A DNA stretch of 64,000 nt. It comes from Paraburkholderia sp. BL9I2N2 (GTDB taxonomy: Bacteria; Pseudomonadota; Gammaproteobacteria; Burkholderiales; Burkholderiaceae). Under the pieces are notes generated by a model. That model saw only the letters and a program-made list of their open reading frames with translations. It did no database searches and was not told the DNA's origin. The stretch spans positions 3,658,001 to 3,722,000 of the forward strand of contig NZ_SMGP01000001.1 in assembly GCF_004339745.1 (NCBI RefSeq). Reading direction: 5' to 3'. Position 1 is the stretch's first letter. Each line of letters starts with the position of its first letter. A program made the translations under genes and the position numbers. Shown here piece after piece: positions 16,049-26,056 of the stretch.

Positions 16049-18841
16049 TCAACCAAACACACGCTTCCACAGCCCCAGCACCGCTTCACGCTCCCTAGCC
16101 ACCAGCGCCGGCTCGACCCGCGCCTTCTCCATCCCATCCAACCGCAACTGGTGCTGCAACTTGCGGTACGTGCGATACGCCGCGCCGACCGTCTCCGCTT
16201 CCGCCTCGCTCATCAGGCCGAAGCGCGACACTTCCCGCAGCAACGCGATGTTGCCGGTATTGCGGATCAACTCGGGATCGCTCGCCGCGTGCAACAACAC
16301 CCAGTACTGCACGGTGAATTCGATATCCACCATCCCGCCGCTATCGTGCTTCAGGTCGAACAGCGCCGTATGGTTCGGATGCCCCGCTTCGACGCGCGCA
16401 CGCATCTCCACAATTTCCTTCATCAGCGGCGCCGCTTCGCGCGGCGTGGTCAGCACCTGTTCGCGGATGGCTTCGAACTTCGCGCCGATCTCAGCGTCGC
16501 CCGCGCAGTAACGCGCGCGGCTCAATGCCTGGTGTTCCCACACCCACGCCGTATTCGCTGCGTCGCCCTCGCGCAACTGGTAACGGCGGAACGCGTCCAG
16601 ATCGGTGACGAGCAGGCCCGATTCGCCGTTCGGCCGCAGACGCAAGTCGACGTCGAACAGGGTGCCGGCGCCGGTTGCCGTCGTGAGCCAGGTGATCAGG
16701 CGGCGGGTGTAGGTGGAGTAGACGTCGGCTGCGGCGTCGTCGGGGTCGTCGTAGAGGAAGATCACGTCGAGATCGGACGCGTAGCCCAGTTCCTTGCCGC
16801 CCAGCTTGCCGTACGCGATCACCGCGAAACGCGGCACGTCGCGGTGGCGTTTCGGCAACTGGTTCCAGACGGCCTCGAGCGTGACGTCGAGCACGGCATC
16901 GGCGAGTTCGGACAGCCGGTCGCTCACATGTTCGACGCTCAGCTTGCCGGCCAGATCGATTAGCAGAATGCGAAACACCTCGGCCTGGTGGGCATGGCGC
17001 AACAGATCCATCTGCTGCTCGACGCCGTCTGCCGCGGCAAGGCGCAGGCGCAGCGTGCGCTTGAATTCGGGCCAGTCGAACGGACTGTTGATCGCTTCGT
17101 CGTCCAGCAATTCGTCGAGCAATTGCGGATGGCGGATCAGATAGCCGGCCGCCCAGCGCGAACCGCCGAGCACCGACAGCACGCGATGCAGCGCCTGCGG
17201 GTATTCGGTCAGCAGCGCGAGATACGCGCCGCGCCGGCTCACTGCTTCAAGCAGGTCGAAGAAGCGCGCCACCGTATCGCCGCGCCGCTCGGCGGGCTCC
17301 AGCGTGCGCGCGGCTTCGAGCGCCCGTTGCGCGACGATGTCGAAACGTTGCCGGCTGCGCTCGGCCAGCCCCGCATAACGCGACGACTGCCACACCGCGC
17401 GCAGCCGCGCGAGCAGTTCGCCCGCTTCGGCCACGCCGAGTTCGATCAGGCGCGCCTGCAGGGCTTCGTCGGCGCTGTCGTCGGCGAGCGCGCTGCTCCA
17501 CACCCACACGCCGGCGCCGTCTTCGGGGGCGCCACAGCCGTCGCGGCCGCTCACCTTGTCGGCGAAAATCTGATCGAACTGCTGTTCGACGAATTCGCGA
17601 TGCGCGTCGAGCTTGGCCATCAGCGCGGCGTAGTCGTCGCAACCCATCGCATGAGCGAGCGCCGCGCGTTCCTCGCGATCGACCGGCATCGCATGGGTCT
17701 GCGCATCGTTGCGGTATTGCAGCCGATGCTCGAGTTCGCGCAGGAAGCGATACGCCTGCGACAGCTTCACGCAAACCGACGTGTCGATCAGCCCATGCGT
17801 GGCCGCGTGACGCAGCACGGCAAGCGTCGGCCGCACACGGAAGCCCGCATCCTGGCCGCCACGGATCAACTGGAACACCTGCGCGCTGAATTCGATTTCG
17901 CGGATGCCGCCCCGCCCGAGCTTGATGTCGTCCGCCTTGTCGGGACGCATCGACGCGCGCCGCTGCGCCTCCTGGCGAATCTGCAGATGCAGTGCGCGAA
18001 TCGCGCTGATCACGCCGAAGTCGAGATAGCGGCGATAGACGAACGGCGTGACGATCGCATCGAGCTGCTTCTGCAGCCGTTGCGCGGCATCGCTCGCGGC
18101 TTCGGACACGAGACGCCCCTTGATCCACGCATAGCGTTCCCACTCGCGGCCTTGCACGTAGAAATACTCTTCGAGCATGCCGAGACTGCACACGAGCGGC
18201 CCCGAGTCGCCGTTCGGCCGCAGCCGCATATCGACGCGGAACACGTAGCCGTCGCCGGTCACTTCGGCGAGGGCGCCGATCAGGCGCTTGCCGAGGCGCG
18301 TGAAAAAGTCCTGCGTGGCAATCGGCGACCGCTGGCCGCCGGCGGTCTCACCGTCCTCTTCATAAATGAAGATCAAGTCGATATCGGACGACACGTTCAG
18401 CTCGCGCCCGCCAAGCTTGCCCATCCCCACCACGCCAAGCGAGAGCCGTTCGCCTTGCGGATTGCGCGGCTCGCCGTATAGCGCTTCGAGTTCGGCGGAC
18501 AGGACCGCAAGCGCGCGCTGGATCGTCGTCTCCGCCAGGTCCGTCATCGCGCCGGTGACTTCGGCAACATCCGCCTCACCCGCCAGATCACGCTCCATCA
18601 CGGCGCAAAAAACCTCGGTGCGCAGTTGGCGCAAGGCCCGTTTAAGTGCATCTTCACTCAATGGCGCATCGGCCGCGCCGGCCGACTCGGCGCACAAGGC
18701 GTCGAAACGCGCGTCGATACGCTCGCGCGTGAGCGGCCCGGACGCCAGCGCCGCCACGTGCGCCACGAGTTGCGGACGGGCCGCCGCAGCGCGCGCCGCG
18801 TAGTGTGAATAGTTGGAACTCAGGAGAGTGGCGTCAGTCAT
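16049..18841 (-). CDS. glnE: Glutamine synthetase adenylyltransferase/deadenylase
   Basis: A 930-residue bifunctional enzyme that adds or removes AMP on glutamine synthetase in response to PII and glutamine. It has the two expected nucleotidyltransferase domains: GMGKLGGRELNVSSDIDLIFIYEE in the N-terminal half and YGKLGGKELGYASDLDVIFLYDD in the C-terminal half, each with paired catalytic aspartates, plus the linking helical domain. ATG at 18841 is used; the preceding TTG is less likely. No strong ribosome site is visible. A 188-bp gap separates its end from recN, which converges on it. Confidence 0.96.
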   Translation of the reverse strand: MTDATLLSSNYSHYAARAAAARPQLVAHVAALASGPLTRERIDARFDALCAESAGAADAPLSEDALKRALRQLRTEVFCAVMERDLAGEADVAEVTGAMTDLAETTIQRALAVLSAELEALYGEPRNPQGERLSLGVVGMGKLGGRELNVSSDIDLIFIYEEDGETAGGQRSPIATQDFFTRLGKRLIGALAEVTGDGYVFRVDMRLRPNGDSGPLVCSLGMLEEYFYVQGREWERYAWIKGRLVSEAASDAAQRLQKQLDAIVTPFVYRRYLDFGVISAIRALHLQIRQEAQRRASMRPDKADDIKLGRGGIREIEFSAQVFQLIRGGQDAGFRVRPTLAVLRHAATHGLIDTSVCVKLSQAYRFLRELEHRLQYRNDAQTHAMPVDREERAALAHAMGCDDYAALMAKLDAHREFVEQQFDQIFADKVSGRDGCGAPEDGAGVWVWSSALADDSADEALQARLIELGVAEAGELLARLRAVWQSSRYAGLAERSRQRFDIVAQRALEAARTLEPAERRGDTVARFFDLLEAVSRRGAYLALLTEYPQALHRVLSVLGGSRWAAGYLIRHPQLLDELLDDEAINSPFDWPEFKRTLRLRLAAADGVEQQMDLLRHAHQAEVFRILLIDLAGKLSVEHVSDRLSELADAVLDVTLEAVWNQLPKRHRDVPRFAVIAYGKLGGKELGYASDLDVIFLYDDPDDAAADVYSTYTRRLITWLTTATGAGTLFDVDLRLRPNGESGLLVTDLDAFRRYQLREGDAANTAWVWEHQALSRARYCAGDAEIGAKFEAIREQVLTTPREAAPLMKEIVEMRARVEAGHPNHTALFDLKHDSGGMVDIEFTVQYWVLLHAASDPELIRNTGNIALLREVSRFGLMSEAEAETVGAAYRTYRKLQHQLRLDGMEKARVEPALVAREREAVLGLWKRVFG

Positions 18842-19036
18842 CAAGGGTCTGGCTCGCTCGTTGCTTGATCAGCGTGGTTCAGTTCGTCGTAGTACACGGT
18901 AGCGGTGGTCGCGGCAGCCTCGCGCAAGTCGCGAGACGGCATGCAGACAGGGTTTGCAGGAGGTCCGCCTACGCTTTCCCGTGTGTTACATTTCGTCGTT
19001 AATTCGCAAAACTACCATACGCCCACCCGCCGCAGC

Positions 19037-22000
19037 ATGTCCGAGCGAAACGAATCCGCCGCCCCGCACGAAACTGCGCAGGTCCGGCCTGTGAGCGGAC
19101 GCGACCACATCGTGCTGCGTCGGACCTTGCACGTGGTCCTCGCGCTCGCGCTCGTCCTGTACTTCATTGCGACGGGTCTGTTTCTCGGCTTGCGCTACGT
19201 GGTCCTGCCGCGGATCGATTCGTTCCGGCCGCGCATCGAAGCCGCCATCTCCGAAAAGCTGCACACGCAGTTCACCATCGGCAAGCTCGCGCCGCATTGG
19301 AGCGGCTTCCAGCCGGGCCTCGACGTCACCGATCTCGTGATCCGCGACCACGACGGCAAAGCCGCGCTGACCATCCCGCACGCCACCGCCGCGCTCTCGT
19401 GGAAATCGCTCTGGCAGTTTCATCCCGCGCTGTCCAGCCTGATCGTCGATCAACCGGACGTGCTGGTGTCGCGCAGCAGCGACGGCGTGCTTTCGGTGGC
19501 GGGCGTGCCGGTGCCGACTCGCCACAGCGGCAACGACACCTTGTCCACCTGGCTACTGCGTCAGCAGGCGATCGTGGTGCGCGGCGGCGCGCTGCGCTGG
19601 CGCGATGCGCAGCATGACGCGCCGGAGTTGGCGCTGCGCGACATCCGCATCGCGATTCTGAACGACGGCTACGATCACCGCCTTGCACTGCAGGCGCCCG
19701 CCGACGGCCAGGTCCTGCACGGCCCGATCGATTTCCGCACGCACTTCAAACACGCGCGGCTCTCCGCGATCGGCAAGCCGATCAACTGGACCGGCCAGGT
19801 GTACGTCTCGACCGGCCCGGTCGATCTGCCGACGCTCGCGCGCTACGTCAATTTCCCGATCGAGACGTTTGCCGGCCGAATCGACAACGCCATCTGGATC
19901 GACTTCGCCGACGGGCGCATGAAGTCGGCGGGCGGGCAGCTCGCCGGCACCGACGTCGCCATGCGGGTGCGTCCGACCCAGCCGAAGCTGCTGGTGCCGG
20001 TCGCCAATTTCTCGTGGCGCCTCGAAGCCGACCAGGGCGACTACAGACTGCAACTGACCAATCTGCACGCCGAGCTCGGCCAGCCGCCGCTCGACGACGG
20101 CACGCCGCTCACCCGCACACTCGCGTTCACCACGCTCAATGGCCGCTACCGGACCGCCTCGCAGCAACACGGGCAGCTCGTCGGCGTGAGCGGCGATCGT
20201 GTCGACCTCGGCATCCTCGCCGAATTCAGCCGCGCGTTGCCGCTGCCGCGGCGCCTCCTGAACAGTCTGGTGCGCTTCAATCCGCGCGGTCTGGTGGCCA
20301 ATTATGTGATCGAAGTCGAGCGCGGCAAACCCGAGTCCGGCGAAGCAGGCAGCGACCGCCGCCCGAGCGGCGCCGAGCCGATCGAACGCTATCGCTTCAA
20401 GGGCGACCTGCAGGGTATCAGCATCGCCGCTCAGGAACCGCCGCCGGGGCTTACGCCACTGAATCACCCGCGCGCTGGCATTCCCGGCATCGAGAATCTG
20501 TGGGGCAACGTGGATGCCGACGAGACCCACGGCACCGCCCTGCTCAACACCTCCAACGTTGCCATTACGCTGCCGGGCGTGTTCGACGACCCGCGCCTGA
20601 AGCTCGACCATCTGCATGGCCGCGCCGATTGGACCATTGCGCCGAAAGCGCCGGGCGAGAACCGCCCGGCCTTCACCGTGAAGCTGGCCGATTTCGGCGT
20701 CTCGAACGCCGACGCCGCGGCCACCGCCTCCGCCGACTACAGCAACCCCGGCCACGGACGCGGCTCGCTCGATCTGAAAGCCGACTTCCAGCGCGCGCAG
20801 GTGTCGCGCATCGTCCGCTATCTGCCGACCAGCATCAGCGAAAAGCTGCGCATCTATCTCGGCCACGGCTTGCAGGCCGGCATGTCGCACGGCGCGACCA
20901 TCGAGATTCACGGCGATCTCACCAAATTTCCCTACTCGCGCGATCCGAGCGCCGGGCAGTTCCATATCGTTGCGCCGTTCAAGGGCGGCAAGTTCGATCC
21001 GACACCCTTCCCGCCGCGCAAGATGAAGAACGGCACGCCGAACGTGTGGCCCGCGCTCGACGGCATCGACGGCGTGTTCGAGCTCAAGCAGAACGTGCTG
21101 CGCTTCGACATCGACCGGGCGCATTACAAGCAGGTCGCGCTGATCGGCGTCAACGGCAGGATCGAGGACCTCGGCACCAAGGCGTCGAGCCTTGTCATCA
21201 AGGGCGATGGCCACGGGCCGCTCGCCGACATGCTCGACTATGTGAACGCCAGCTCGCTCGGCATCATGGCGAAGCATGAAACCGAGAAGGTGCGCGCCGA
21301 AGGGCCGGCGTCGCTCGCGCTCCAGCTGACGGTGCCGCGTACGCCGAAGCCGCACATCGCCGTGGAAGGCGCGGTTGGCTTCCAGAACAATCGCCTGAGC
21401 GTCGAGAACGTGCCGCCGCTGTCGCAACTGAAGGGCAAGGTGCATTTCACCGAGCACACGGCGCAGGTGGACCGGCTCTCCGGGCAATTCCTCGGCGGCG
21501 ACGTGCATGCGAACGGCGGGTTGAAGAAGGACGGCACCTATGCGCTCGACCTCGGCGGCCATATCGCCGTCGACGCCGCACGCGGCCTCAATCTGCATGG
21601 GCCGGGCGCGCAGGTGCTGACGCGCATGAGCGGCAGCGCGCCCTACGCGCTCAACGTGCGCGGCGCCAAAGGACAGCTGCCCGAAGTGACGGCGCACTCC
21701 GATCTGACCGGCCTCGCGCTCGACTTCCCCGCGCCTTTCAACAAGCCGGTCGGCACGCCGATGCCGCTGCGTTTCGCCGTCAGCCCGTCCGCCGCACCGG
21801 GCGAAGCGGGAATCGAGCGCGCCGATCTCACCTTCGGCCCGGTCGCCGCCACCTATCTGCTGCGCTATCAGCCGAAAACGACGCCGACGGTCGTGCGCGG
21901 CGCAATCGGCGTGAACAAGCCCGCCGACCTGCCGTCCGAAGGGGTGATCGCCGCCGTCGACCTGGACGAATTCGACGCGGACGCGTGGCGCGCGCTGATC

Positions 22001-23221
22001 ACGCAAATACGCAGTAAAGAAGCGGCCGCCGCCGTGACGCCGGCTGTGCAGAACCCGACCGTCGCGCAATTCCTGCCGAGCCGCTTCGCGTTGCACATCG
22101 ACACGCTGACGCTGCTCAAACGGCACTGGGACAGCGTGATCGTCGGCGCATCGCATACGGACCGCACATGGCAGGCGAACATCGCCTCGAACCAGGTGTC
22201 GGGCCATGTGTCATGGCTGCCGGGCGCGACGAAAGAGTCGCCGGGCACGCTACAGGCGCGCTTTGCCCGCGTGGTGATTCCGTCGGCGACCGACAAGGAC
22301 GTGCTCGGCCAGGCGATCTCGGCGCCGGCGCAGAACATGCCGACCATCGATCTGGTGGTCAACGAGTTGATCGTGCGCGACCGCAACATTGGCCGCCTCG
22401 AAGTCGACGCGCACAACTTCGACGAAGACGGCGTGCCGGTCTGGCAACTCGACAAGCTCGACATCACCAACCCCGCGGCTACGCTGACCGCCACCGCGAA
22501 CTGGCGCACCTCGACCGGCCTCGGCAACAGCGCCGACGAAGCCACGCCGCGCCGCACCGTGTTCGATTTCAAGCTCGATATCAAGGACGCCGGCGCGCTG
22601 CTGGAGCGCTTCGGCCAGCCGCGCACGCTCAAGGCGGGCAGCGGTTCGCTCTCGGGCAAGGTGGTGTGGCAAGGCGGCCCGACCAAGATCGACTATCCGA
22701 CCTTTAACGGCAATCTGGCCGTCGATCTGCGTCACGGCGAGATTCTCAAGGTCGATCCGGGCGTCGCGAAGCTGCTGGGAGTGCTCAGCCTGCAAAGCCT
22801 CGCGCGCTTCGCCACCATGAATTTCCACGACGTGATCGGCGAAGGCCTGCCGTTCGATCATGTCACCGGCACCGCGCAGGTTCACAACGGCATTGGCCGC
22901 ACCGAGAACTTCGAGATGGTGACCGCACCCGCGCGCGCCGAGATGAAAGGCTCGGTCGATCTCGCTCAAGAAACCCAGGACCTGCACGTGCGGATCGTGC
23001 CAACGGTCAGCGCCGGTGCCGGTGTGATTGCCGCGGCGGTCATCAATCCGCTGCTCGGGCTGGGCGCGCTGGTGGCCGATGTGGCCTTCAGCCAGACGGT
23101 CTCGCACGCGTTCGCGCGCGATTACGCGATCACCGGTTCGTGGTCGAAACCGCACGTTGAGCGGGTGAAGAGCGATCGCGGTAAGATGGACGCTCCGGCT
23201 TCGACCGTGGACGCGCACTGA
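19037..23221 (+). CDS. YhdP-family AsmA-like phospholipid transport protein
   Basis: A very large protein of 1394 residues beginning at the ATG of MSERNESAAP (19037); earlier in-frame starts lie in sequence that does not look like protein. One membrane anchor is near residues 30-52 (LHVVLALALVLYFIATGLFLG). The rest is periplasmic, rich in beta strands, and resembles the TIGR02099/YhdP members of the AsmA-like group, which form long hydrophobic grooves and help move phospholipids to the outer membrane. The C-terminal FDHVTGTAQVHNGIGRTENFEMVTAPARAEMKG region is typical. It is followed by the nitrilase and tldD genes, as in other proteobacteria. The function is by family analogy. Confidence 0.88.
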   Translation: MSERNESAAPHETAQVRPVSGRDHIVLRRTLHVVLALALVLYFIATGLFLGLRYVVLPRIDSFRPRIEAAISEKLHTQFTIGKLAPHWSGFQPGLDVTDLVIRDHDGKAALTIPHATAALSWKSLWQFHPALSSLIVDQPDVLVSRSSDGVLSVAGVPVPTRHSGNDTLSTWLLRQQAIVVRGGALRWRDAQHDAPELALRDIRIAILNDGYDHRLALQAPADGQVLHGPIDFRTHFKHARLSAIGKPINWTGQVYVSTGPVDLPTLARYVNFPIETFAGRIDNAIWIDFADGRMKSAGGQLAGTDVAMRVRPTQPKLLVPVANFSWRLEADQGDYRLQLTNLHAELGQPPLDDGTPLTRTLAFTTLNGRYRTASQQHGQLVGVSGDRVDLGILAEFSRALPLPRRLLNSLVRFNPRGLVANYVIEVERGKPESGEAGSDRRPSGAEPIERYRFKGDLQGISIAAQEPPPGLTPLNHPRAGIPGIENLWGNVDADETHGTALLNTSNVAITLPGVFDDPRLKLDHLHGRADWTIAPKAPGENRPAFTVKLADFGVSNADAAATASADYSNPGHGRGSLDLKADFQRAQVSRIVRYLPTSISEKLRIYLGHGLQAGMSHGATIEIHGDLTKFPYSRDPSAGQFHIVAPFKGGKFDPTPFPPRKMKNGTPNVWPALDGIDGVFELKQNVLRFDIDRAHYKQVALIGVNGRIEDLGTKASSLVIKGDGHGPLADMLDYVNASSLGIMAKHETEKVRAEGPASLALQLTVPRTPKPHIAVEGAVGFQNNRLSVENVPPLSQLKGKVHFTEHTAQVDRLSGQFLGGDVHANGGLKKDGTYALDLGGHIAVDAARGLNLHGPGAQVLTRMSGSAPYALNVRGAKGQLPEVTAHSDLTGLALDFPAPFNKPVGTPMPLRFAVSPSAAPGEAGIERADLTFGPVAATYLLRYQPKTTPTVVRGAIGVNKPADLPSEGVIAAVDLDEFDADAWRALITQIRSKEAAAAVTPAVQNPTVAQFLPSRFALHIDTLTLLKRHWDSVIVGASHTDRTWQANIASNQVSGHVSWLPGATKESPGTLQARFARVVIPSATDKDVLGQAISAPAQNMPTIDLVVNELIVRDRNIGRLEVDAHNFDEDGVPVWQLDKLDITNPAATLTATANWRTSTGLGNSADEATPRRTVFDFKLDIKDAGALLERFGQPRTLKAGSGSLSGKVVWQGGPTKIDYPTFNGNLAVDLRHGEILKVDPGVAKLLGVLSLQSLARFATMNFHDVIGEGLPFDHVTGTAQVHNGIGRTENFEMVTAPARAEMKGSVDLAQETQDLHVRIVPTVSAGAGVIAAAVINPLLGLGALVADVAFSQTVSHAFARDYAITGSWSKPHVERVKSDRGKMDAPASTVDAH

Positions 23222-23350
23222 GCCTGCATCCGGCCCTTTGTTTGGTCAGACAGGCACTGTGCCGCAGCGGCGGCCCGAGCCAGCCTAGAACGACGTATGC
23301 GGCGCAAGCCATTCGCGCCGCCGTCTTGCCGGGAGTTTTTCGAAACGCTC

Positions 23351-24202
23351 ATGAGCGAAACACACGTCTCGTCAACCGTCTCCAGCGGTTCCCTGGAAAG
23401 CGCATTCCGTGTCGCCGCGCTGCAAATGGTGAGCACACCGGATCGCGAGCGCAATCTCGCCGAAGCCGGGCGCCTGATTGCCGAAGCCGCCGCCGACGGC
23501 GCGCAACTCGTCCTGCTGCCTGAATACTTCTGCTTCATGGGCTTCAAGGATACGGACAAACTTGTCGTGCGCGAACCCTATCAGGACGGTCCGATCCAGC
23601 GCTTTCTCGCCGACGCCGCGCGCCGCCACCAGATCTGGGTGATCGGCGGCACGCTGCCGTTGATGTCGCCCGAAGCCTCGCGCGTGCTGAACACCACGCT
23701 GGTGTTCGACCCGCAAGGCAACGAGGCCGCGCGCTACGACAAGATCCACCTGTTCAACTTCGAAAAGGGCGAGGAATCGTTCGACGAGGCACGCACCATC
23801 TGCCCCGGCGGCGAAGTCCGCACCTTCGAGGCGCCGTTCGGCCGCGTCGGCCTGTCGGTCTGCTACGATCTGCGCTTTCCGGAGCTGTACCGGCGCATGG
23901 GCGACTGCGCGCTGATCGTGGTGCCGTCGGCGTTCACTTACACGACCGGCCGCGCGCATTGGGAGATGCTGCTGCGCGCCCGGGCGGTCGAAAACCAGTG
24001 TTACGTGCTGGCCGCGGCGCAAGGCGGCAAACATGAAAACGGCCGCCGTACGTGGGGCCACAGCATGCTGATCGACCCGTGGGGCGAAATCGTCGCGGTG
24101 CGCGACGAAGGCGCAGGCGTGGTCGCCGGCAATCTCGAGCGTGCGCGCATCGACGAAGTGCGACAGAGTCTGCCCGCCTGGCGTCATCGTGTGCTCAGTT
24201 GA
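23351..24202 (+). CDS. Nitrilase-superfamily carbon-nitrogen hydrolase (Nit1/YbeM-like amidase)
   Basis: A 283-residue member of the carbon-nitrogen hydrolase family. The catalytic triad can be placed: Glu58 (LLPEYF), Lys131 (YDKIHLFNF) and Cys171 (SVCYDLRFPELY). The wording of these motifs is that of the Nit/deaminated-glutathione amidase branch, a metabolite-repair role. The start chosen is the ATG at 23351; one at 23297 is possible. It lies between yhdP and tldD on the same strand. Substrate assignment is inference from subfamily resemblance. Confidence 0.85.
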   Translation: MSETHVSSTVSSGSLESAFRVAALQMVSTPDRERNLAEAGRLIAEAAADGAQLVLLPEYFCFMGFKDTDKLVVREPYQDGPIQRFLADAARRHQIWVIGGTLPLMSPEASRVLNTTLVFDPQGNEAARYDKIHLFNFEKGEESFDEARTICPGGEVRTFEAPFGRVGLSVCYDLRFPELYRRMGDCALIVVPSAFTYTTGRAHWEMLLRARAVENQCYVLAAAQGGKHENGRRTWGHSMLIDPWGEIVAVRDEGAGVVAGNLERARIDEVRQSLPAWRHRVLS

Positions 24203-24322
24203 CTCCTCTGACCCAGTTGATAAATCCATCCGCGTGACATTGAAACTGCGGCGTCTCCTACTCACATAGTGTGTGACAGAGGCGCTAACCGAATCCTTCG
24301 TATCGAGCAGAACATACTTCGC

Positions 24323-25789
24323 ATGAACATCATCGAACCCGGTATCCGTAATCTCGCCACCGCCAAGGACATCCTCCTGACGCCCTACGGTCTCGACGAA
24401 TCCCTGCTCACCCGCACGCTCGCCGAAATCTTCACGCACAAGATCGACTACGCGGACCTGTATTTCCAGTACACGCGCAGCGAAGCGTGGAGTCTCGAAG
24501 AAGGCATCGTGAAGTCCGGCAGCTTCAGCATCGACCAGGGTGTCGGCGTGCGCGCCGTATCGGGCGACCGCACGGCTTTCGCCTATTCGGACGACCTGTC
24601 GCCCGAAGCGATCCGCCAGGCGGCGCTCGCCACCCGCTCGATCGCCAAGGCGGGCGGCGGCAAGCAGAAGATCAAGGTGGCGTCGTCGCTGACCGGCATC
24701 GCCGGGCGCGATCTGTACCTGCCGGCCGATCCGCTGCATTCGCTCGACGCGACGGCCAAGGTCAAGCTGCTCGAACGTATCGAACAGATGGCGCGCGGCC
24801 GCGATCCGCGCATCCAGCAGGTCATGGCCGGCCTCGCCGGCGAATACGACGTGGTGCTGGTCGCGCGCAGCGACGGCGGTTTCGCGGCGGATATTCGTCC
24901 GCTGGTGCGTGTCTCGGTCACGGTGATCGCCGAGCAGAACGGCCGGCGCGAAATCGGCAGCGGCGGCGGCGGTGGCCGCTTCGATTACGCCTATTTCACG
25001 GACGAAGTGCTGTCGGGCTATGTCGACGACGCCGTCCATGCGGCGCTGGTGAACCTCGACGCGCGCCCCGCTCCGGCCGGCGCGATGACCGTTGTGCTCG
25101 GACCGGGCTGGCCCGGCGTGCTGCTGCACGAAGCGATCGGCCACGGCCTGGAAGGCGACTTCAACCGCAAGGGTTCGTCGGCATTCGCGGGGCGGATCGG
25201 CGAGCAGGTTGCCGCCAAGGGCGTCACCGTGGTGGATGACGGCACGCTGCCGAACCGCCGCGGCTCGCTCAATATCGACGACGAAGGCAATCCGACCCAG
25301 TGCACCACGCTGATCGAAGACGGCATTCTGAAGGGCTACATCCAGGACACGCTGAACGCGCGTCTGATGAAGATGCCGGTCACGGGCAACGCGCGCCGTG
25401 AGTCGTATGCGGCGCTGCCCATGCCGCGCATGACCAACACATACATGCTCAACGGCGACAAGGATCCGCAGGAAATCATCGCTTCCGTGAAGAACGGGCT
25501 GTATGCGGTGAACTTCGGCGGCGGCCAGGTCGACATCACCAACGGCAAATTCGTGTTCTCCGCGTCCGAGGCGTACATGATCGAAAACGGTAAGGTCACG
25601 TACCCGGTGAAGGGCGCGACGCTGATCGGCAGCGGCCCGGAATCGCTCAAGTACGTCAGCATGATTGGCAACGACATGAAGCTCGATTCGGGCGTCGGCG
25701 TGTGCGGCAAGGAAGGCCAGAGCGTGCCGGTGGGCGTCGGCCAACCCACGCTGCGGATCGACAGAATGACGGTCGGCGGCACGGCCTGA
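24323..25789 (+). CDS. tldD: Metalloprotease TldD
   Basis: A 488-residue protein of the TldD/PmbA family, which works with TldE (PmbA) to degrade unfolded peptides and mature modified peptides such as microcins. The zinc motif HEAIGHGLEGDF is present, with His269, Glu270 and His274, along with the usual GVGVRAVSGDRTAFAYSDDL and DDEGNPTQCTTLIEDGILKGY segments. The start at MNIIEPGIRN is preferred over an upstream in-frame codon. The tldE/pmbA partner is not in this window. A double hairpin with a T run at 25802-25852 ends the unit. Confidence 0.95.
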   Translation: MNIIEPGIRNLATAKDILLTPYGLDESLLTRTLAEIFTHKIDYADLYFQYTRSEAWSLEEGIVKSGSFSIDQGVGVRAVSGDRTAFAYSDDLSPEAIRQAALATRSIAKAGGGKQKIKVASSLTGIAGRDLYLPADPLHSLDATAKVKLLERIEQMARGRDPRIQQVMAGLAGEYDVVLVARSDGGFAADIRPLVRVSVTVIAEQNGRREIGSGGGGGRFDYAYFTDEVLSGYVDDAVHAALVNLDARPAPAGAMTVVLGPGWPGVLLHEAIGHGLEGDFNRKGSSAFAGRIGEQVAAKGVTVVDDGTLPNRRGSLNIDDEGNPTQCTTLIEDGILKGYIQDTLNARLMKMPVTGNARRESYAALPMPRMTNTYMLNGDKDPQEIIASVKNGLYAVNFGGGQVDITNGKFVFSASEAYMIENGKVTYPVKGATLIGSGPESLKYVSMIGNDMKLDSGVGVCGKEGQSVPVGVGQPTLRIDRMTVGGTA

Positions 25790-25801
25790 TTCGGCAGCAA
25801 G

Positions 25802-25852
25802 CGCATACTTCGTGCACGTATTGCGCGAAGTATGCGGATTTTCCGCATTTTT
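25802..25852 (+). terminator. Terminator after tldD
   Basis: An 11-bp perfect stem CGCATACTTCG/CGAAGTATGCG (25802-25812 with 25826-25836) overlaps a second small hairpin GCGGA-TTT-TCCGC (25834-25846) followed by ATTTTT. The second hairpin gives intrinsic termination; the first may replace it or block it. It separates tldD from the aroG promoter just downstream. Confidence 0.7.
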
Positions 25853-25864
25853 ACGCCCCGCAGC

Positions 25865-25893
25865 TTGCAAGTGCCGCCTGCCCGGGTTATAAA
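25865..25893 (+). promoter_or_regulatory. Sigma-70 promoter for the aroG leader
   Basis: TTGCAA (25865-25870), 17-base spacer, TATAAA (25888-25893). Both hexamers differ from consensus at one position and the spacing is ideal. Transcription would start near 25900, about 30 bases before the leader-peptide ATG, and lies outside tldD. Confidence 0.75.
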
Positions 25894-25929
25894 GTCACTC
25901 ACCCTTTTTGACCTGCGACCTCATTCGTC

Positions 25930-25998
25930 ATGTCCGCCAAGTTTTATTTTTACTTTTTTTGGCATCTCAGACCGCTGGCGGATCGAGAGGGGTGTTAG
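25930..25998 (+). CDS. Aromatic-amino-acid leader peptide of aroG
   Basis: A 22-codon ORF whose codons 5-11 read FYFYFFW: four Phe, two Tyr and one Trp in a row, then HLRPLADREGC and TAG. All three aromatic amino acids that control DAHP synthase are represented. It lies between a good promoter and an intrinsic terminator that precedes aroG. This is the arrangement of enterobacterial pheL/trpL leaders, in which ribosome stalling on scarce tRNAs prevents termination. No clear Shine-Dalgarno is visible before the ATG, which is the main weak point. Confidence 0.75.
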   Translation: MSAKFYFYFFWHLRPLADREGC

Positions 25999-26056
25999 TG
26001 CACGCAGGACACCGAGAATTCCCGAAAAACCGCCAGCTAGCCTGGCGGTTTTTTTT
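25933..26056 (+). promoter_or_regulatory. Four-segment transcription attenuator controlling aroG
   Basis: Segment 1 TCCGCCA (25933-25939) can pair with segment 2 TGGCGGA (25976-25982). Segment 2, as GCTGGCGG (25974-25981), can instead pair with segment 3 CCGCCAGC (26030-26037). Segment 3, as ACCGCCAG (26029-26036), can pair with segment 4 CTGGCGGT (26042-26049) to form the terminator. The aromatic codons lie between segments 1 and 2. A ribosome stalled there would cover segment 1, free segment 2 to pair with 3, and let transcription enter aroG. Without stalling, 1:2 and 3:4 form and transcription stops. The pairings are seen in the sequence; the mechanism is inferred from the classic model. 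Confidence 0.75.
26025..26056 (+). terminator. Attenuator terminator in the aroG leader
   Basis: A perfect 8-bp stem ACCGCCAG/CTGGCGGT with a 5-base loop, flanked by an A run and followed by eight T residues. It lies between the leader peptide and the aroG start 112 bp downstream, so transcripts must pass it to reach aroG. Confidence 0.85.

Noticed and set aside
19553..22207. 884-codon minus-strand ORF inside the YhdP gene
   Set aside because: Shadow frame of a confidently recognised gene, with no domain or ribosome site.
23372..25870. 832-codon minus-strand ORF over the nitrilase and tldD genes
   Set aside because: It spans two recognised genes on the other strand, including their intergenic region, and shows only antisense-type composition.
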